The notes under the pieces were generated by a model that was not told the DNA's origin, searched no databases, and saw nothing but the letters and a program-made list of their open reading frames with translations. From Leuconostoc pseudomesenteroides KCTC 3652 (GTDB lineage Bacteria; Bacillota; Bacilli; Lactobacillales; Lactobacillaceae), in contig NZ_BMBP01000001.1 in assembly GCF_014634745.1 (NCBI RefSeq), forward strand, positions 124,001 to 188,000: a DNA stretch of 64,000 nucleotides, read 5' to 3'. Each line of letters starts with the position of its first letter. The stretch's first letter is position 1. The position numbers and the translations under genes are program-made. Below, one piece after another: positions 42,797 to 56,010 of the stretch.

Positions 42797-43204
42797 CTAA
42801 TTATCCATTTTTGGTCTAAAATAACGATATATTGCCTGTGCAACTACCAATAAGAATATTGCTGCAGCTAACATTAACGTTTTATCGGTCTGATCATGGT
42901 AAACCAGCATCGCTCTAATTAAGGCAGTCACGCCGATATATAGAAAGTTGCCAGTTGAAATGTGGGCGTCCTTTATAAAATATTCACGTACCAAACTCAA
43001 AAACTCAAAAAACAAAAATACAACTAAAATTTCCTCAGCCAATTCCGTAAAATGACCAGCGATATCGGTCATCCATAACATTTGTGCAAGATTCAACAAT
43101 TCTCGTAGCAAAAAACCAAATATCACGACCCCAATAACAATCATGACCGTATTTAAAACATACTCGAAGTAACCCGCAACTTTTTGATGCCACTCGTGTT
43201 TCAT
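42797..43204 (-). CDS. psiE: PsiE-family membrane protein
   Basis: The 135-residue protein has four hydrophobic segments at about 14-36, 50-70, 82-100 and 106-126, and the family pattern IGVVIFGFLLRELLNL followed by ILVVFLFFEFLSLVREYF. PsiE was named in E. coli as phosphate-starvation inducible. Its role in Firmicutes is unknown. It follows polC by about 30 bases with a terminator behind it. Confidence 0.85.
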   Translation of the reverse strand: MKHEWHQKVAGYFEYVLNTVMIVIGVVIFGFLLRELLNLAQMLWMTDIAGHFTELAEEILVVFLFFEFLSLVREYFIKDAHISTGNFLYIGVTALIRAMLVYHDQTDKTLMLAAAIFLLVVAQAIYRYFRPKMDN

Positions 43205-43233
43205 ATATTTACCGCCCTTTAATATTTTTCAGG

Positions 43234-46200
43234 TTAAAAGTCAAATAAACTCAATTGATTTTCGTCTGGTAATCCCTCTAGAACGGAATGCTGTGTCATA
43301 AAATCAATAATCGTTTGTGACACTTTGCCTCTTTTTTTAAGGTCTTCTTTACTCAAAAAAGGTTTTTCTGTCCGTGCAGCCACAATTTGTTTGGCCACGT
43401 TGTCGCCCAATCCCGGTAGAGAAATAAATGGTGGTATTAGTGTTTCACCATCAATCACCCATTCAAGTGCTTCCGATCGGTTTAAATCAACCATTTTGAA
43501 GCTAATTCCTCGCTCAAGCGCTTCGTTAGCCATTTCAAGAACTGTCATTAAGTTTTTATCGCCAACAGTCGCGTCATTGCCAAGTTCACGTAATTTCTTT
43601 AAAGCAGATTTGGTTGCTTCTTTACCCCGACTCATCGCGACAACATCAAAAGCATCCGCACGAACTGAGAAGTAAGTTGCATAGTATATTGTTGGAAAAT
43701 AAACTTTGAAGTAGGCAATTCGCAAAGCCATTAAAACATAAGCCGCGGCATGCGCTCGTGGGAACATGTATTTAATTTTGAGCATTGATTGGATATACCA
43801 TTCTGGAATATTTGCTTCGCGCAACTGTTTTTGGTATTCGTCGGTAATCCCCTTACCTTTACGAACCTTTTCCATAATGTTAAACGCATCGGCAGCTGGA
43901 AAACCCCAGTTAATTAAATCTGTCATGATTTTATCACGCGTTCCAATAACTGTACCGATTGTAGCCGTTCCGTTTTCGATCAACTCATTAGCATTTCCCA
44001 ACCAAACATCTGTACCGTGAGATAAGCCAGAAATTTGTAATAACTCAGAATAAGTATGTGGTTGCGTTTCTTCCAACATACCGCGCACAAAGTTAGTCCC
44101 AAATTCAGGTAATCCTAGTGTCCCTGTTTTTGAAAAGATTTGCTCTGGTGTTACACCAAGTGCTTCGGTAGAGGTAAACAAACTTAAAACACCGGGATCG
44201 TTTGCTGGAATTGATTGCGGATCAATGCCAGACATATCCTTTAATGTCCGCACCATTGTTGGATCATCATGTCCCAAAATATCCATTTTCAATAAATTAT
44301 CATGAATGGAATGATAATCCATGTGTGTTGTTTGCCAGAGCGATTTTTGATCATCAGCAGGATATTGAATTGGTGTGAAATCATAGACTTCGTACTCGCG
44401 CGGTACAATCAATATACCACCGGGATGCTGTCCTGTTGTCCGTTTGACGCCTGTGATTCCTTGGGCCAATCGCTCAATTTCTGCCCCACGATAATGCTTA
44501 TCATGGTCCCGTTCATAGCCTTTCACGTAACCAAAAGCTGTTTTTTCAGCCACTGTCGCTATCGTTCCGGCACGGTACACATTATGCTCGCCAAATAGTA
44601 CTTTCATGTAATTGTGAGCAATTGGCTGATAATCACCAGAAAAATTCAAATCGATATCTGGCACTTTATTTCCAGTGAAGCCCATAAAAGTTTCAAACGG
44701 AATGTTTTGTCCATCACCAATCAACATTTCGCCTGGATGATTGGGGTCTCCTTTTTCAGGCAGGTCATAGCCAGACTCATATTGTTTTGGATCAACTAAT
44801 TCGAAATAATCACCATGCGCGGATCGATAATGAGGCGGCAACGGATTAACTTCAGTTATACCCGACATTGTGGCGACAAATGAAGAGCCCACGGATCCAC
44901 GTGATCCAACCAAATAGCCATCTTTAACAGATTTAGCAACCAATCGTTGCGCAATCATGTAATGCGGCGCAAAACCGTTACCAATAATTGCTTTCAACTC
45001 TTGGTCTATACGTGCTTGTATTTCTGGTGGAATTGGATCACCATACCAAGCTTTCGCTGTCCGGTATGTTTTTTCAGTGAGTTCATCACCCGCCCCAGGA
45101 ATATTTGGTGGATAGGAGCCACTTTTCAGAGGCTCAATATCGTCAAGCATGTCAGAAATAAGGTGGGTATTATCAATTACAATCTTTTTTGCAACTTCTT
45201 CACCAACAAAAGCAAAGTCATCAAGCAATTCTTGCGTCGTTTTGAAATAATTATCAGGTAAAGCAGTTCTATTTTGTGGATTTCCTGGTTGTGTCGCAAT
45301 TAAAATATTACGATAAATTTTATCTTCAGGGTTGGTATATTTAACATCACCAGTGACCACCACTGGTTTTTCTAATTCGTCACCAATGGCAATCATTTCC
45401 CCTAAGATTTCTTGCAGTTTTGTTTTGTCAGCAACAAGTGCCGATTCAATCATTGGTTGATAGTTTGCAGTTGGTTGAATTTCGATAAAGTCGTAATATT
45501 TAGCTTTCTCCGTTGCCTCATTTTTTCCTTTTTCAATGAGAGAAATAATGACATCCCCGCCTGTATCACCTGTTCCTACTAGTAAACCTTCACGATATTG
45601 TTGTAGGATTGAACGCGGAATACGAGGTACTTTGGCAAAAAATTCAATGTTTGAACGGGAGACCAGTTTATAAAGATTTTTTAATCCAGTCGCATTTTGA
45701 ACCAACAATGTCGCATGAACCGGACGACCATGCTTCCACGCATCCCCTTCAGTCATGTGATCATTGAGTTGATTATGATAATTTAAATCAAAACGTTCTT
45801 TTGCTTCTTTCATCAAACGCCATGCGATATGTCCCGTAGTTTCAGAATCAAAAATCGCACGGTGGGCTTGCTCTAAATTGATATTAAATCGTTTAGCAAT
45901 CGTACCAAGACGATAAGATTTATAGTCAGGATATAACCAACGAGTAAACGGCAACGTATCAATAATAGGATTACTAATTTGCGGTTGCTGGTAACGTGCA
46001 TAAGCGGCGTTCATGAAGCCAATATCAAATGTTACATTATGCCCCACTAAAATAGCATCACCGCACCACTCTCGAAAACGTCGAATAATGTTTTCTTCGC
46101 TGTCAGCATTTGCTACCATAGCATCAGTAATTGATGTCAAATTGGTAGTGAATTCAGATAATGGAAAACCGGGATTAATATATTCTGAAAACTTATCAAT

Positions 46201-47547
46201 AACGTTACCAAGCTGCATTTTGACAGCGGATAATTCAATGATTTTATCTGTTACAGCGGATAGTCCAGTCGTTTCCAAATCAAAAGCGACAAAAGTGGTT
46301 TCTTTGTCTAATAGTGAAATGGGTTGCAAATTGAAGGCAATTGGTTCACCATCTTCGACTAGATTAGCTTCCATACCATAGATCATTTTGAGATTATTAT
46401 TACTACCAGCGGCAACAGCCTCGGGAAAGCCTTGGACATTTCCCGTGTCAGTAACAGCCAAAGCTGTTTGACCCCAACTTTTGGCGAGTTTTGCAACTTC
46501 CGAGTAGTTAGTCACGGCATCCATGGTCGACATGTTTGTGTGAACATGTAGCTCAATCCGTTGCTGTTTTTCGGGGTAATCTTCTTGTCGATTGGCGTGA
46601 TCAATGACTTGTAAATCATAAATATTCATGACCAGTTCACGAGCATAGGTATCTTCTTGAACATTACCACTTAGTCGAACCCACAAACCGGCCTTTAAAC
46701 CTTCAAACACCGCCTCATCAGATTCATTATTAGAAAACTTTTTGGCTGAAATAGAACTTGAATAATCGGTGATTTTGATAGTGAGTAACTGTCGCCCTGA
46801 ACGCAATTCCCTAATTTCATCAGCAAAAATATAGCCCTCAACTACCACACGGTTTTCTTCACCATCGATATCTTCCAATCTGGTAATATCAGCATCTGCT
46901 GAAATTTTACGACCTAATGTTAGTGGCACACCCTCTGACGATGTTTTTGGTTTAGCCTGTTTATTAGCTTCAATTGCTTTTTGCAAGTCTTCACGGGCCT
47001 TAGCATGATGCTGTGCAACATTTTCTTGAATTTCTTGGGCTAATTGTTCGTCGAGTTGTGGCACTAATTTGATCTTAGGAAATCCAAAACTCTCGTAAAC
47101 TGATACTATGGAAGCAACTGCTTGGTTATCTAACGATTGAAATAGTAGTTGCGCACCAACCGCAACACTGAATTCGTTGTCGTTTACCAATTTAAGTATC
47201 GTGTTGCTTGCTAATTGCTGCGCCTTAGCATGGTTTAATTGAGAGTGATCTAAAGCCAAATGCCAGTATTGTGCCATCATTTCTTGATCAATTGCTTGTG
47301 ATTGAGTGGAAATCATTATCGACACGTCAGCTATATTAGTAAATGCTTTTTTTAGATATTGCTGAAATTGCATATATACGTTAGCTGGCAAAGGCTTTAA
47401 TAATTGAACATAGAATATCCACTGTCTCTGTCTGGCAGATACATCTACGCGAGTTAACTGACCAGCTTCAAAAAAAGATACAATTTCATCTGGTAATTGA
47501 ATCTGACTAATTAAGTGTTTTAATTGTTCTTCATGGGTTAACGCCAT
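43234..47547 (-). CDS. polC: DNA polymerase III alpha subunit, PolC type
   Basis: PolC is the main replicative polymerase of low-GC Gram-positives. The 1437-residue chain has an N-terminal domain, an OB fold near 225-320, a PHP domain split by the proofreading exonuclease (FVAFDLETTGL near 420), and then the polymerase with GSRGSVGSSFVATM, VPDIDLNFSGDYQ and the GTIATVAEKTA block. It ends with a tail QLSLFDF that resembles a beta-clamp binding motif. GGGGG precedes the ATG closely. Confidence 0.97.
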   Translation of the reverse strand: MALTHEEQLKHLISQIQLPDEIVSFFEAGQLTRVDVSARQRQWIFYVQLLKPLPANVYMQFQQYLKKAFTNIADVSIMISTQSQAIDQEMMAQYWHLALDHSQLNHAKAQQLASNTILKLVNDNEFSVAVGAQLLFQSLDNQAVASIVSVYESFGFPKIKLVPQLDEQLAQEIQENVAQHHAKAREDLQKAIEANKQAKPKTSSEGVPLTLGRKISADADITRLEDIDGEENRVVVEGYIFADEIRELRSGRQLLTIKITDYSSSISAKKFSNNESDEAVFEGLKAGLWVRLSGNVQEDTYARELVMNIYDLQVIDHANRQEDYPEKQQRIELHVHTNMSTMDAVTNYSEVAKLAKSWGQTALAVTDTGNVQGFPEAVAAGSNNNLKMIYGMEANLVEDGEPIAFNLQPISLLDKETTFVAFDLETTGLSAVTDKIIELSAVKMQLGNVIDKFSEYINPGFPLSEFTTNLTSITDAMVANADSEENIIRRFREWCGDAILVGHNVTFDIGFMNAAYARYQQPQISNPIIDTLPFTRWLYPDYKSYRLGTIAKRFNINLEQAHRAIFDSETTGHIAWRLMKEAKERFDLNYHNQLNDHMTEGDAWKHGRPVHATLLVQNATGLKNLYKLVSRSNIEFFAKVPRIPRSILQQYREGLLVGTGDTGGDVIISLIEKGKNEATEKAKYYDFIEIQPTANYQPMIESALVADKTKLQEILGEMIAIGDELEKPVVVTGDVKYTNPEDKIYRNILIATQPGNPQNRTALPDNYFKTTQELLDDFAFVGEEVAKKIVIDNTHLISDMLDDIEPLKSGSYPPNIPGAGDELTEKTYRTAKAWYGDPIPPEIQARIDQELKAIIGNGFAPHYMIAQRLVAKSVKDGYLVGSRGSVGSSFVATMSGITEVNPLPPHYRSAHGDYFELVDPKQYESGYDLPEKGDPNHPGEMLIGDGQNIPFETFMGFTGNKVPDIDLNFSGDYQPIAHNYMKVLFGEHNVYRAGTIATVAEKTAFGYVKGYERDHDKHYRGAEIERLAQGITGVKRTTGQHPGGILIVPREYEVYDFTPIQYPADDQKSLWQTTHMDYHSIHDNLLKMDILGHDDPTMVRTLKDMSGIDPQSIPANDPGVLSLFTSTEALGVTPEQIFSKTGTLGLPEFGTNFVRGMLEETQPHTYSELLQISGLSHGTDVWLGNANELIENGTATIGTVIGTRDKIMTDLINWGFPAADAFNIMEKVRKGKGITDEYQKQLREANIPEWYIQSMLKIKYMFPRAHAAAYVLMALRIAYFKVYFPTIYYATYFSVRADAFDVVAMSRGKEATKSALKKLRELGNDATVGDKNLMTVLEMANEALERGISFKMVDLNRSEALEWVIDGETLIPPFISLPGLGDNVAKQIVAARTEKPFLSKEDLKKRGKVSQTIIDFMTQHSVLEGLPDENQLSLFDF

Positions 47548-47565
47548 TTGTCCCCCTAATTTGAG

Positions 47566-47591
47566 TAAAAAAGCCGATCATTCATCGGCCA
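47566..47591 (-). terminator. Terminator of proS
   Basis: Minus strand: GGCCGAT-GAATG-ATCGGC then six T, between proS and polC. polC must use read-through or a promoter in this short gap. Confidence 0.85.
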
Positions 47592-47608
47592 AATGTTTAC
47601 TCACTTAT

Positions 47609-50618
<3,010 letters not shown>

Positions 50619-50631
50619 TCCAAATCTCACT

Positions 50632-51426
50632 TTAAATTAACATGCCTAAAATTGACATCAATGGCATAACGACCAACATGGAGTCAAAACGATCTAAAAT
50701 ACCACCATGCCCTGGTAAAATATTACCTGAATCTTTGACATTGAAGTGACGCTTTAAGCCTGACTCGATTAAATCACCAAGCTGTCCAGCAATAGACAAA
50801 ACAACTGCAAATAATAAGAGTTCAATGAAGTTATAGGCTGGTAGCCAGTTAAAGATAGTATACAGAGATGCCACAACAATTACTGCCACCAAACTACCGC
50901 CAATTGACCCTTCCCAAGTTTTGTTAGGACTAATTTTTGGCGCAAGTTTATGTTTACCAATAGCTCGCCCAACCATGTAAGCACCCGAATCAGTTAGCCA
51001 AACAATTAACATACCAAACATCACTGTTGCCAATCCTTTTGTGTCGGCTTGGAAAAAATAATGAAATCCAGTACCAATATACAGCATGGCTAGAGTCAAT
51101 GTCCCAGCATCATCAAAATTAAAATGGTTACGACTAAATACTGTATGAAGTAACAAAAGAAAGGCTAGTATATAAAAGAATATATGCGCACTTTTAATGA
51201 GTGGAATGTCTTGCCAAAAACTATTGGGCAAGATCAGCGCTACAACACCAATAAAGCTGACCCAAGCTTCCGCAGAAACAAAAAAACGGTGTTTCATACG
51301 CAAAATTTCACTCATTGCAATCACACCCATAATCAGTGTCAGAATCAGAAGTGGTGCGCCTCCAATGATTAAAAGAGGGACAAAAATAATCAAAGCAACT
51401 ACTGCCGTAATTACACGTGTTTTCAT
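50632..51426 (-). CDS. cdsA: Phosphatidate cytidylyltransferase
   Basis: CdsA makes CDP-diacylglycerol, the precursor of membrane phospholipids. The 264-residue protein has eight or so membrane segments and the C-terminal signature: SPNKTWEGSIGGS, then QLGDLIESGLKRHFNVKDSGNILPGHGGILDRFDS with the conserved Asp residues. It lies 3 bases after uppS. Confidence 0.96.
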   Translation of the reverse strand: MKTRVITAVVALIIFVPLLIIGGAPLLILTLIMGVIAMSEILRMKHRFFVSAEAWVSFIGVVALILPNSFWQDIPLIKSAHIFFYILAFLLLLHTVFSRNHFNFDDAGTLTLAMLYIGTGFHYFFQADTKGLATVMFGMLIVWLTDSGAYMVGRAIGKHKLAPKISPNKTWEGSIGGSLVAVIVVASLYTIFNWLPAYNFIELLLFAVVLSIAGQLGDLIESGLKRHFNVKDSGNILPGHGGILDRFDSMLVVMPLMSILGMLI

Positions 51427-51429
51427 AGC

Positions 51430-52206
51430 TTACTGTTTCTCGCTTTCGTCATTAAGACCCCCAAAGCGACGGTCTCTTTTAGTATAAGAAGTAATAGCTT
51501 CTATCAAATCTTCGCCCGAATATTCTGGCCAAAGAACATTCGTAAAATATAGTTCAGCGTATGCAGACTGATAAGGCAAAAAATTACTCAAGCGCAATTC
51601 ACCGGAAGTACGAATCATTAAGTCAGGCGTGGCTAAGTCACCTAATGGTGAAGTTTGAAGTGCACTGGCAAAACGATTGGCGTCAATCTCTTCAGCTGCC
51701 AAATCACCCGACGCAACCTGTTGCGCTAGTAATTTCGCTGCTGCCACAATTTCAGTTTGACCACCATAATTAAGAGCAAAGTTCAAAATCATGCCCGTGC
51801 CTTGCGCTGTTTGTTCAATCGCACGCTGCACGGCATCTTGCGTACCTTTAGGTAGGCCCGCAACATCGCCCATAACTTCAACACGAATATTATTTTTAAT
51901 CAGTTCTGGTACAAAATCATTAAAAAAATCAATTGGTAATTGCATCAAAAAGTTAACTTCGTCATTCGGGCGTGACCAATTTTCAGTTGAAAAAGCATAT
52001 AGTGTCAATACTTCAATGCCTAAGTCGCTGGCTGCAATCGCAACTTTTTTGACAGTTTTCATGCCCGCTTTGTGGCCCGCAACACGTGGCATAAAACGTT
52101 GTTTTGCCCAACGACCATTACCATCCATAATAATGGCAACATGTCGCGGAATTTTGAGCTGGGAGACGGTCTTCGTCTCCTCATTTTTAATTTTAAAAAG
52201 CGCCAA
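51430..52206 (-). CDS. uppS: Undecaprenyl diphosphate synthase
   Basis: UppS builds the C55 lipid carrier for peptidoglycan. The 258-residue cis-prenyltransferase has HVAIIMDGNGRWAKQR with the catalytic Asp, LYAFSTENWSRP, and the C-terminal MIRTSGELRLSNFLPYQSAYAELYFT. The start is a TTG at 52206, placed 6 bases after a very strong GGAGG; the weaker start codon may balance that site. Confidence 0.96.
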   Translation of the reverse strand: MALFKIKNEETKTVSQLKIPRHVAIIMDGNGRWAKQRFMPRVAGHKAGMKTVKKVAIAASDLGIEVLTLYAFSTENWSRPNDEVNFLMQLPIDFFNDFVPELIKNNIRVEVMGDVAGLPKGTQDAVQRAIEQTAQGTGMILNFALNYGGQTEIVAAAKLLAQQVASGDLAAEEIDANRFASALQTSPLGDLATPDLMIRTSGELRLSNFLPYQSAYAELYFTNVLWPEYSGEDLIEAITSYTKRDRRFGGLNDESEKQ

Positions 52207-52257
52207 AACGCTCCTCCTTCGTATGCAACCACTAAATGCATATATTGTATCTAACCT

Positions 52258-52286
52258 ATTTTACCAGAATGGCGCGCAAGGTACAA
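52258..52286 (-). promoter_or_regulatory. Promoter of the uppS-cdsA-rseP-proS unit
   Basis: Minus strand: TTGTAC (52281-52286), 17 bp, TAAAAT (52258-52263). The -35 overlaps the T-tract of the glmS terminator. Confidence 0.6.
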
Positions 52287-52317
52287 AAAAATTCGATAAG
52301 AATTATCCTATCGAATC
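52284..52317 (-). terminator. Terminator of glmS
   Basis: Minus strand: GATTCGATA, loop of about 10, TATCGAAT, then T-run. Confidence 0.85.
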
Positions 52318-52324
52318 ATTAAAA

Positions 52325-54130
52325 TTATTGAACCGTAACACTCTTTGCCAAATTACGTGGTCGATCAACGTCTAGACCACGGTCAAGAGTTGCGTAATAA
52401 GCGATTAATTGTGCCGGGATGACTGTCAACAACGGCATTAAGAGCTCATTAACTCCAGGTAGAACGAAAGAGTCATCTTTTTTAGCTAAAGTCTTAGCAG
52501 CAATAATAACCGTGTTGGCGCCTCGTGCTGCAACTTGTGCAATTTCACCTCGGACAAGTCCAGCAGTTTTAGCCTGAGTCAGCAAAGCAAATATCGGTGT
52601 ACCTTCTTCAATCAAAGAAATTGTACCATGTTTTAACTCCCCAGCTGCAAAACCTTCAGTTTGAACGTATGATATTTCTTTTAACTTCAACGCCGCCTCA
52701 ACAGCAACCGCTGCATCTAATCCACGTCCAATATAAAATGCTGAACGACGGTGCTTTAAGGCACTTTCAGCAATTGATTTGAAAGTGTCTTTTTGATCAA
52801 TAATCACTTGCATTTCAACAGCAACTTTTGCTAACTCATTTTTTAAATCAAATGGTGTATGACCAACCGCTGCAGCCAAAATAGCTGTCACAATAATTTG
52901 TGCTGTATAGGCTTTTGTCGAGGCCACAGCAATTTCAGGACCAGCTAGCAAAGGCAAGGCAAAGTCCGCTTCGCGGGTTAAGGTTGAATTCATGACATTT
53001 GCAATGGTTAAGGTTGGATAACCTTGTTTTGTGATATTATCCAAGACTTCTCGTGAATCAGCCGTTTCTCCAGATTGGCTTAAGAAAATGAAGAATGGTT
53101 TTTTACTCAACAAAGGTTGCTCATAGGCAAATTCTGATGAAATATGAACTTCTGTTGGTGTTTGCGTCCACTGTTCAAAATACCGTTGTCCCACAAGTCC
53201 CGCGTGATATGATGTGCCGGCCGCAACAATATAAATGCGATCTGCTGCCTGCATAGCTTCGATAATTTCAGGGGCAATATTTTGTACTTGCCCTTCATCG
53301 TCAAAATAGTATTGTGACAGAGTACGTGCAACGATGGCCTGTTCATCAACTTCCTTTAACATGTAGTAAGGATAAATTCCTTTGTCAGTTTCTGAGGCAT
53401 CAATATCTAAATGAAAGGCTTCACGGGTAATTTGTTTGCCATTTGGATCAAACAAATCAATCTTTTGCTTGTCAATGACAGCAATTTCGCCATCCATTAA
53501 TTCAATAAAATCATGCGTAACATCCAACATCGCTGTTGCATCTGATGTCACAACGTTGCCGACTTCTGAAACACCAATCAATAAAGGACTCTTTTTCTTG
53601 GCCGCATACATCAAATTAGGTGTCTGGCGATCCATCAAAAGGAATCCGTAGGCTGAGTTGCCATCCAACAAACTAATCATCCTACGAAATGCATCAAATG
53701 TTGACAAGTGATTTTCTTTTGAAAATTTGTCAATCAATTGAACGGCAATTTCAGTATCTGTTTGTGAGTGAAGTTGAACGCCTTGTAAATATTGATCACG
53801 TAATGCTTCATAATTTTCGATGACACCATTGTGAACTAAATAAAAGCGTCCATCCTCTGACATGTGTGGATGCGCATTTTCAACTGATACACCACCGTGA
53901 GTGGCCCAACGCGTATGAGCGATACCCGCAGTACCTTCAATACCCTTACCTTCTGTTGCACGTTCCAAATCAGCTACGCGACCTTTTTCTTTAACAAGAA
54001 AGTCACCTTTTTCGCCATCATTAACATACACACCAGCTGAATCGTAACCGCGATATTCTAATTTTTCTAACCCTTTTAACAAACTAGGTAACACTTGATT
54101 AACGCCTGTAAATCCGACAATTCCACACAT
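52325..54130 (-). CDS. glmS: Glutamine--fructose-6-phosphate aminotransferase
   Basis: GlmS makes glucosamine 6-phosphate, the entry to cell-wall amino sugars. The 601-residue protein starts MCGIVGFTG, where Cys2 is the glutaminase nucleophile, so I set the start at 54130 (GAGG 7 bases upstream). The glutaminase domain ends near 230; two SIS domains follow with AAGTSYHAG, SQSGETADS and the C-terminal DVDRPRNLAKSVTV. I see no glmS ribozyme in the leader. Confidence 0.97.
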   Translation of the reverse strand: MCGIVGFTGVNQVLPSLLKGLEKLEYRGYDSAGVYVNDGEKGDFLVKEKGRVADLERATEGKGIEGTAGIAHTRWATHGGVSVENAHPHMSEDGRFYLVHNGVIENYEALRDQYLQGVQLHSQTDTEIAVQLIDKFSKENHLSTFDAFRRMISLLDGNSAYGFLLMDRQTPNLMYAAKKKSPLLIGVSEVGNVVTSDATAMLDVTHDFIELMDGEIAVIDKQKIDLFDPNGKQITREAFHLDIDASETDKGIYPYYMLKEVDEQAIVARTLSQYYFDDEGQVQNIAPEIIEAMQAADRIYIVAAGTSYHAGLVGQRYFEQWTQTPTEVHISSEFAYEQPLLSKKPFFIFLSQSGETADSREVLDNITKQGYPTLTIANVMNSTLTREADFALPLLAGPEIAVASTKAYTAQIIVTAILAAAVGHTPFDLKNELAKVAVEMQVIIDQKDTFKSIAESALKHRRSAFYIGRGLDAAVAVEAALKLKEISYVQTEGFAAGELKHGTISLIEEGTPIFALLTQAKTAGLVRGEIAQVAARGANTVIIAAKTLAKKDDSFVLPGVNELLMPLLTVIPAQLIAYYATLDRGLDVDRPRNLAKSVTVQ

Positions 54131-54184
54131 ATATAGCCTCTTCACCAAAACTGGTTTACTTTTTATTTTTAACTAACAGTAGCT

Positions 54185-54213
54185 ATTTTACAGTCTTTGT
54201 AACCATTTGTCAA
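54185..54213 (-). promoter_or_regulatory. glmS promoter
   Basis: Minus strand: perfect -35 TTGACA (54208-54213), 17 bp, -10 TAAAAT (54185-54190). Confidence 0.85.
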
Positions 54214-54251
54214 ACAATAAACAAGAATTGGTATAGTCCTATTTTTATAAT

Positions 54252-54260
54252 TGGTATAAT
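54252..54260 (+). promoter_or_regulatory. Extended -10 promoter of the adenine deaminase unit
   Basis: TGGTATAAT with a perfect hexamer at 54255-54260. The same AATTGGTATA stretch occurs about 25 bases upstream. A second possible -10, TATGAT, is at 54304-54309. Confidence 0.5.
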
Positions 54261-54336
54261 TAAAAAACAACGTAGTGTCAAAATACAAAGTCTGCCATTA
54301 TGGTATGATAGATAAAACTTGAAAGCGAGATCTATT

Positions 54337-56010
54337 GTGACACAAATTGTAACCTGGCATATTCGAAACGCAAAAATTTTGGATGTTTTTAATCTTAAAT
54401 TCGATGATACTGAGCTTTGGATTGACAATAATATAATTGTTTATCGTGGCCCACGAGATGATCTTGCTGCAACTCACACATTTGATGCCGGGGGTCGATA
54501 TATTGTCCCCGGTTTGATTGACGCACATCTTCATATTGAAAGTTCTCTACTTGCACCTAGTGAATTTGGCAAATTAGTGCTACCTCATGGTGTCACTCGT
54601 ATCATTGCTGATCCGCATGAAATCGCTAGTGTAGCCGGTATTTCAGGCATTCAATATATGCTCGAAGAAGCGCGGCAAACACCACTTCACATTCACTATA
54701 TGCTACCATCCTCAGTCCCTGCAACGCCTTTTGAACACGCAGGAGCAACACTTCATGCCGAAGCTCTCAAGCCTTTTTACAGCATTCCTGAAGTAAATGG
54801 GCTAGCTGAAGTGATGGATTATCCTGCCGTCGCAAATGGTGACCCAGATATGCTCGAAAAAATCAACGACGCTTTAGCAGCAGGTAAACACGTTGATGGT
54901 CACGGTGCTGGTTTAAGCCGCGCACAACTTTCAACTTATCGTCAAGTTGGTATCGATACCGATCACGAAAGTGAAAACGCTGCTCAGGCTTTAGAACGTG
55001 TCGATGCAGGATTTTCTGTCTTTGTGCGTGAAGGCACGGTAGAACGTGATGAGGAAGCCATTTTACCAGCTATTACAACAGCCAATCACGCACATTTTTC
55101 ATTTGCCACCGATGATAAAACTGCCAGTGACATTCAACATGAGGGGTCAATTGATTTTAGTATTAACCTCGCACTTCAAAATGGTATTGCGCCGGAAATC
55201 GCTTTTACTATGGCAAGTTATAATGCCGCCAAAGCCCATAACTTAAAGAACGTCGGCGCATTAACAGACGGTTTCGTTGCTGATTTGGTTATTTTTGATT
55301 CATTAACACAATTCAAAGCTCAAGAAATCATGGTCGAAGGTCATTGGTATGAAAATAAGTTTTCAACTGTGACACCATTAGCAAACCAGTCTCTGAATTT
55401 CACATTATCCGCTAGTGATTTAATCTTGCCACTGGCAGACGATATGCCTGCACATGTTATCAATATTATGCCTCACCATATTACAACTCAGCATACCGCT
55501 GAAAACGTGCCAGTCGTTAATCATCATTTTAAGGCGAATACAACATTTGCTAAAGTTGTTGTGGCTGAGCGTTAACACGACTTAGGACATGGTTTAGGGA
55601 TCATTAAAGGCTTCAACATGAAAGCCGGCGCAATCGGCTCAACGGTAGCGCATGATTCACATAACGTCATTATTGCCGGTGTTGATGACAAGGATATGTT
55701 ATTAGCTGCTGAAACCTTAAAGAAAATCGGTGGTGGACAAGTTGTCGTGATCGACGGTCAAGTGACCGCAATGCCTCTTCCAATCGGTGGCCTCATGTCT
55801 GATCAAGATTATCAAACGACTATTGATCAAAATCGCGCTTTAGATAAAGCTTTTTCAAAAATCAGCGATGTGCCATTTGATCCCTTCTTAACGCTCTCAT
55901 TTATGGCTTTACCCGTTATCCCGAGTTTAAAAATAACAGACCAAGGATTGTTTGATTTTGATAAATTTAGCTTCATTGATATTCAAGATGCAGGAGAATT
56001 TAAGTCATGA
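54337..56010 (+). pseudogene. adeC: Adenine deaminase gene interrupted by an in-frame stop
   Basis: AdeC turns adenine into hypoxanthine. The frame runs 557 codons, close to the family's length, but codon TAA at 55573-55575 breaks it after AKVVVAER and before HDLGHGLGIIKGFN, both in the same frame. The 5' part has the metal site VPGLIDAHLHIESSLL and the GHGAGLS loop. The 3' part has GAIGSTVAHDSHNVIIAG and the ALPVIPSLKITDQGLF end that complete the fold. The GTG at 54337 fits homologues; a TTG 18 bases earlier is possible. The second part could start at ATG 55618 (AAAGG upstream). A sequencing error cannot be excluded. Confidence 0.85.

Noticed and set aside
54131-54250. glmS ribozyme in the glmS leader
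   Set aside because: The leader from the predicted start is only about 48 bases and does not show the ribozyme core; a plain sigma-A promoter explains the region.
55573-55575. Programmed stop-codon read-through in adeC
   Set aside because: TAA is the least leaky stop in bacteria and no stimulating structure or special decoding is visible; a nonsense mutation or sequencing error is simpler.
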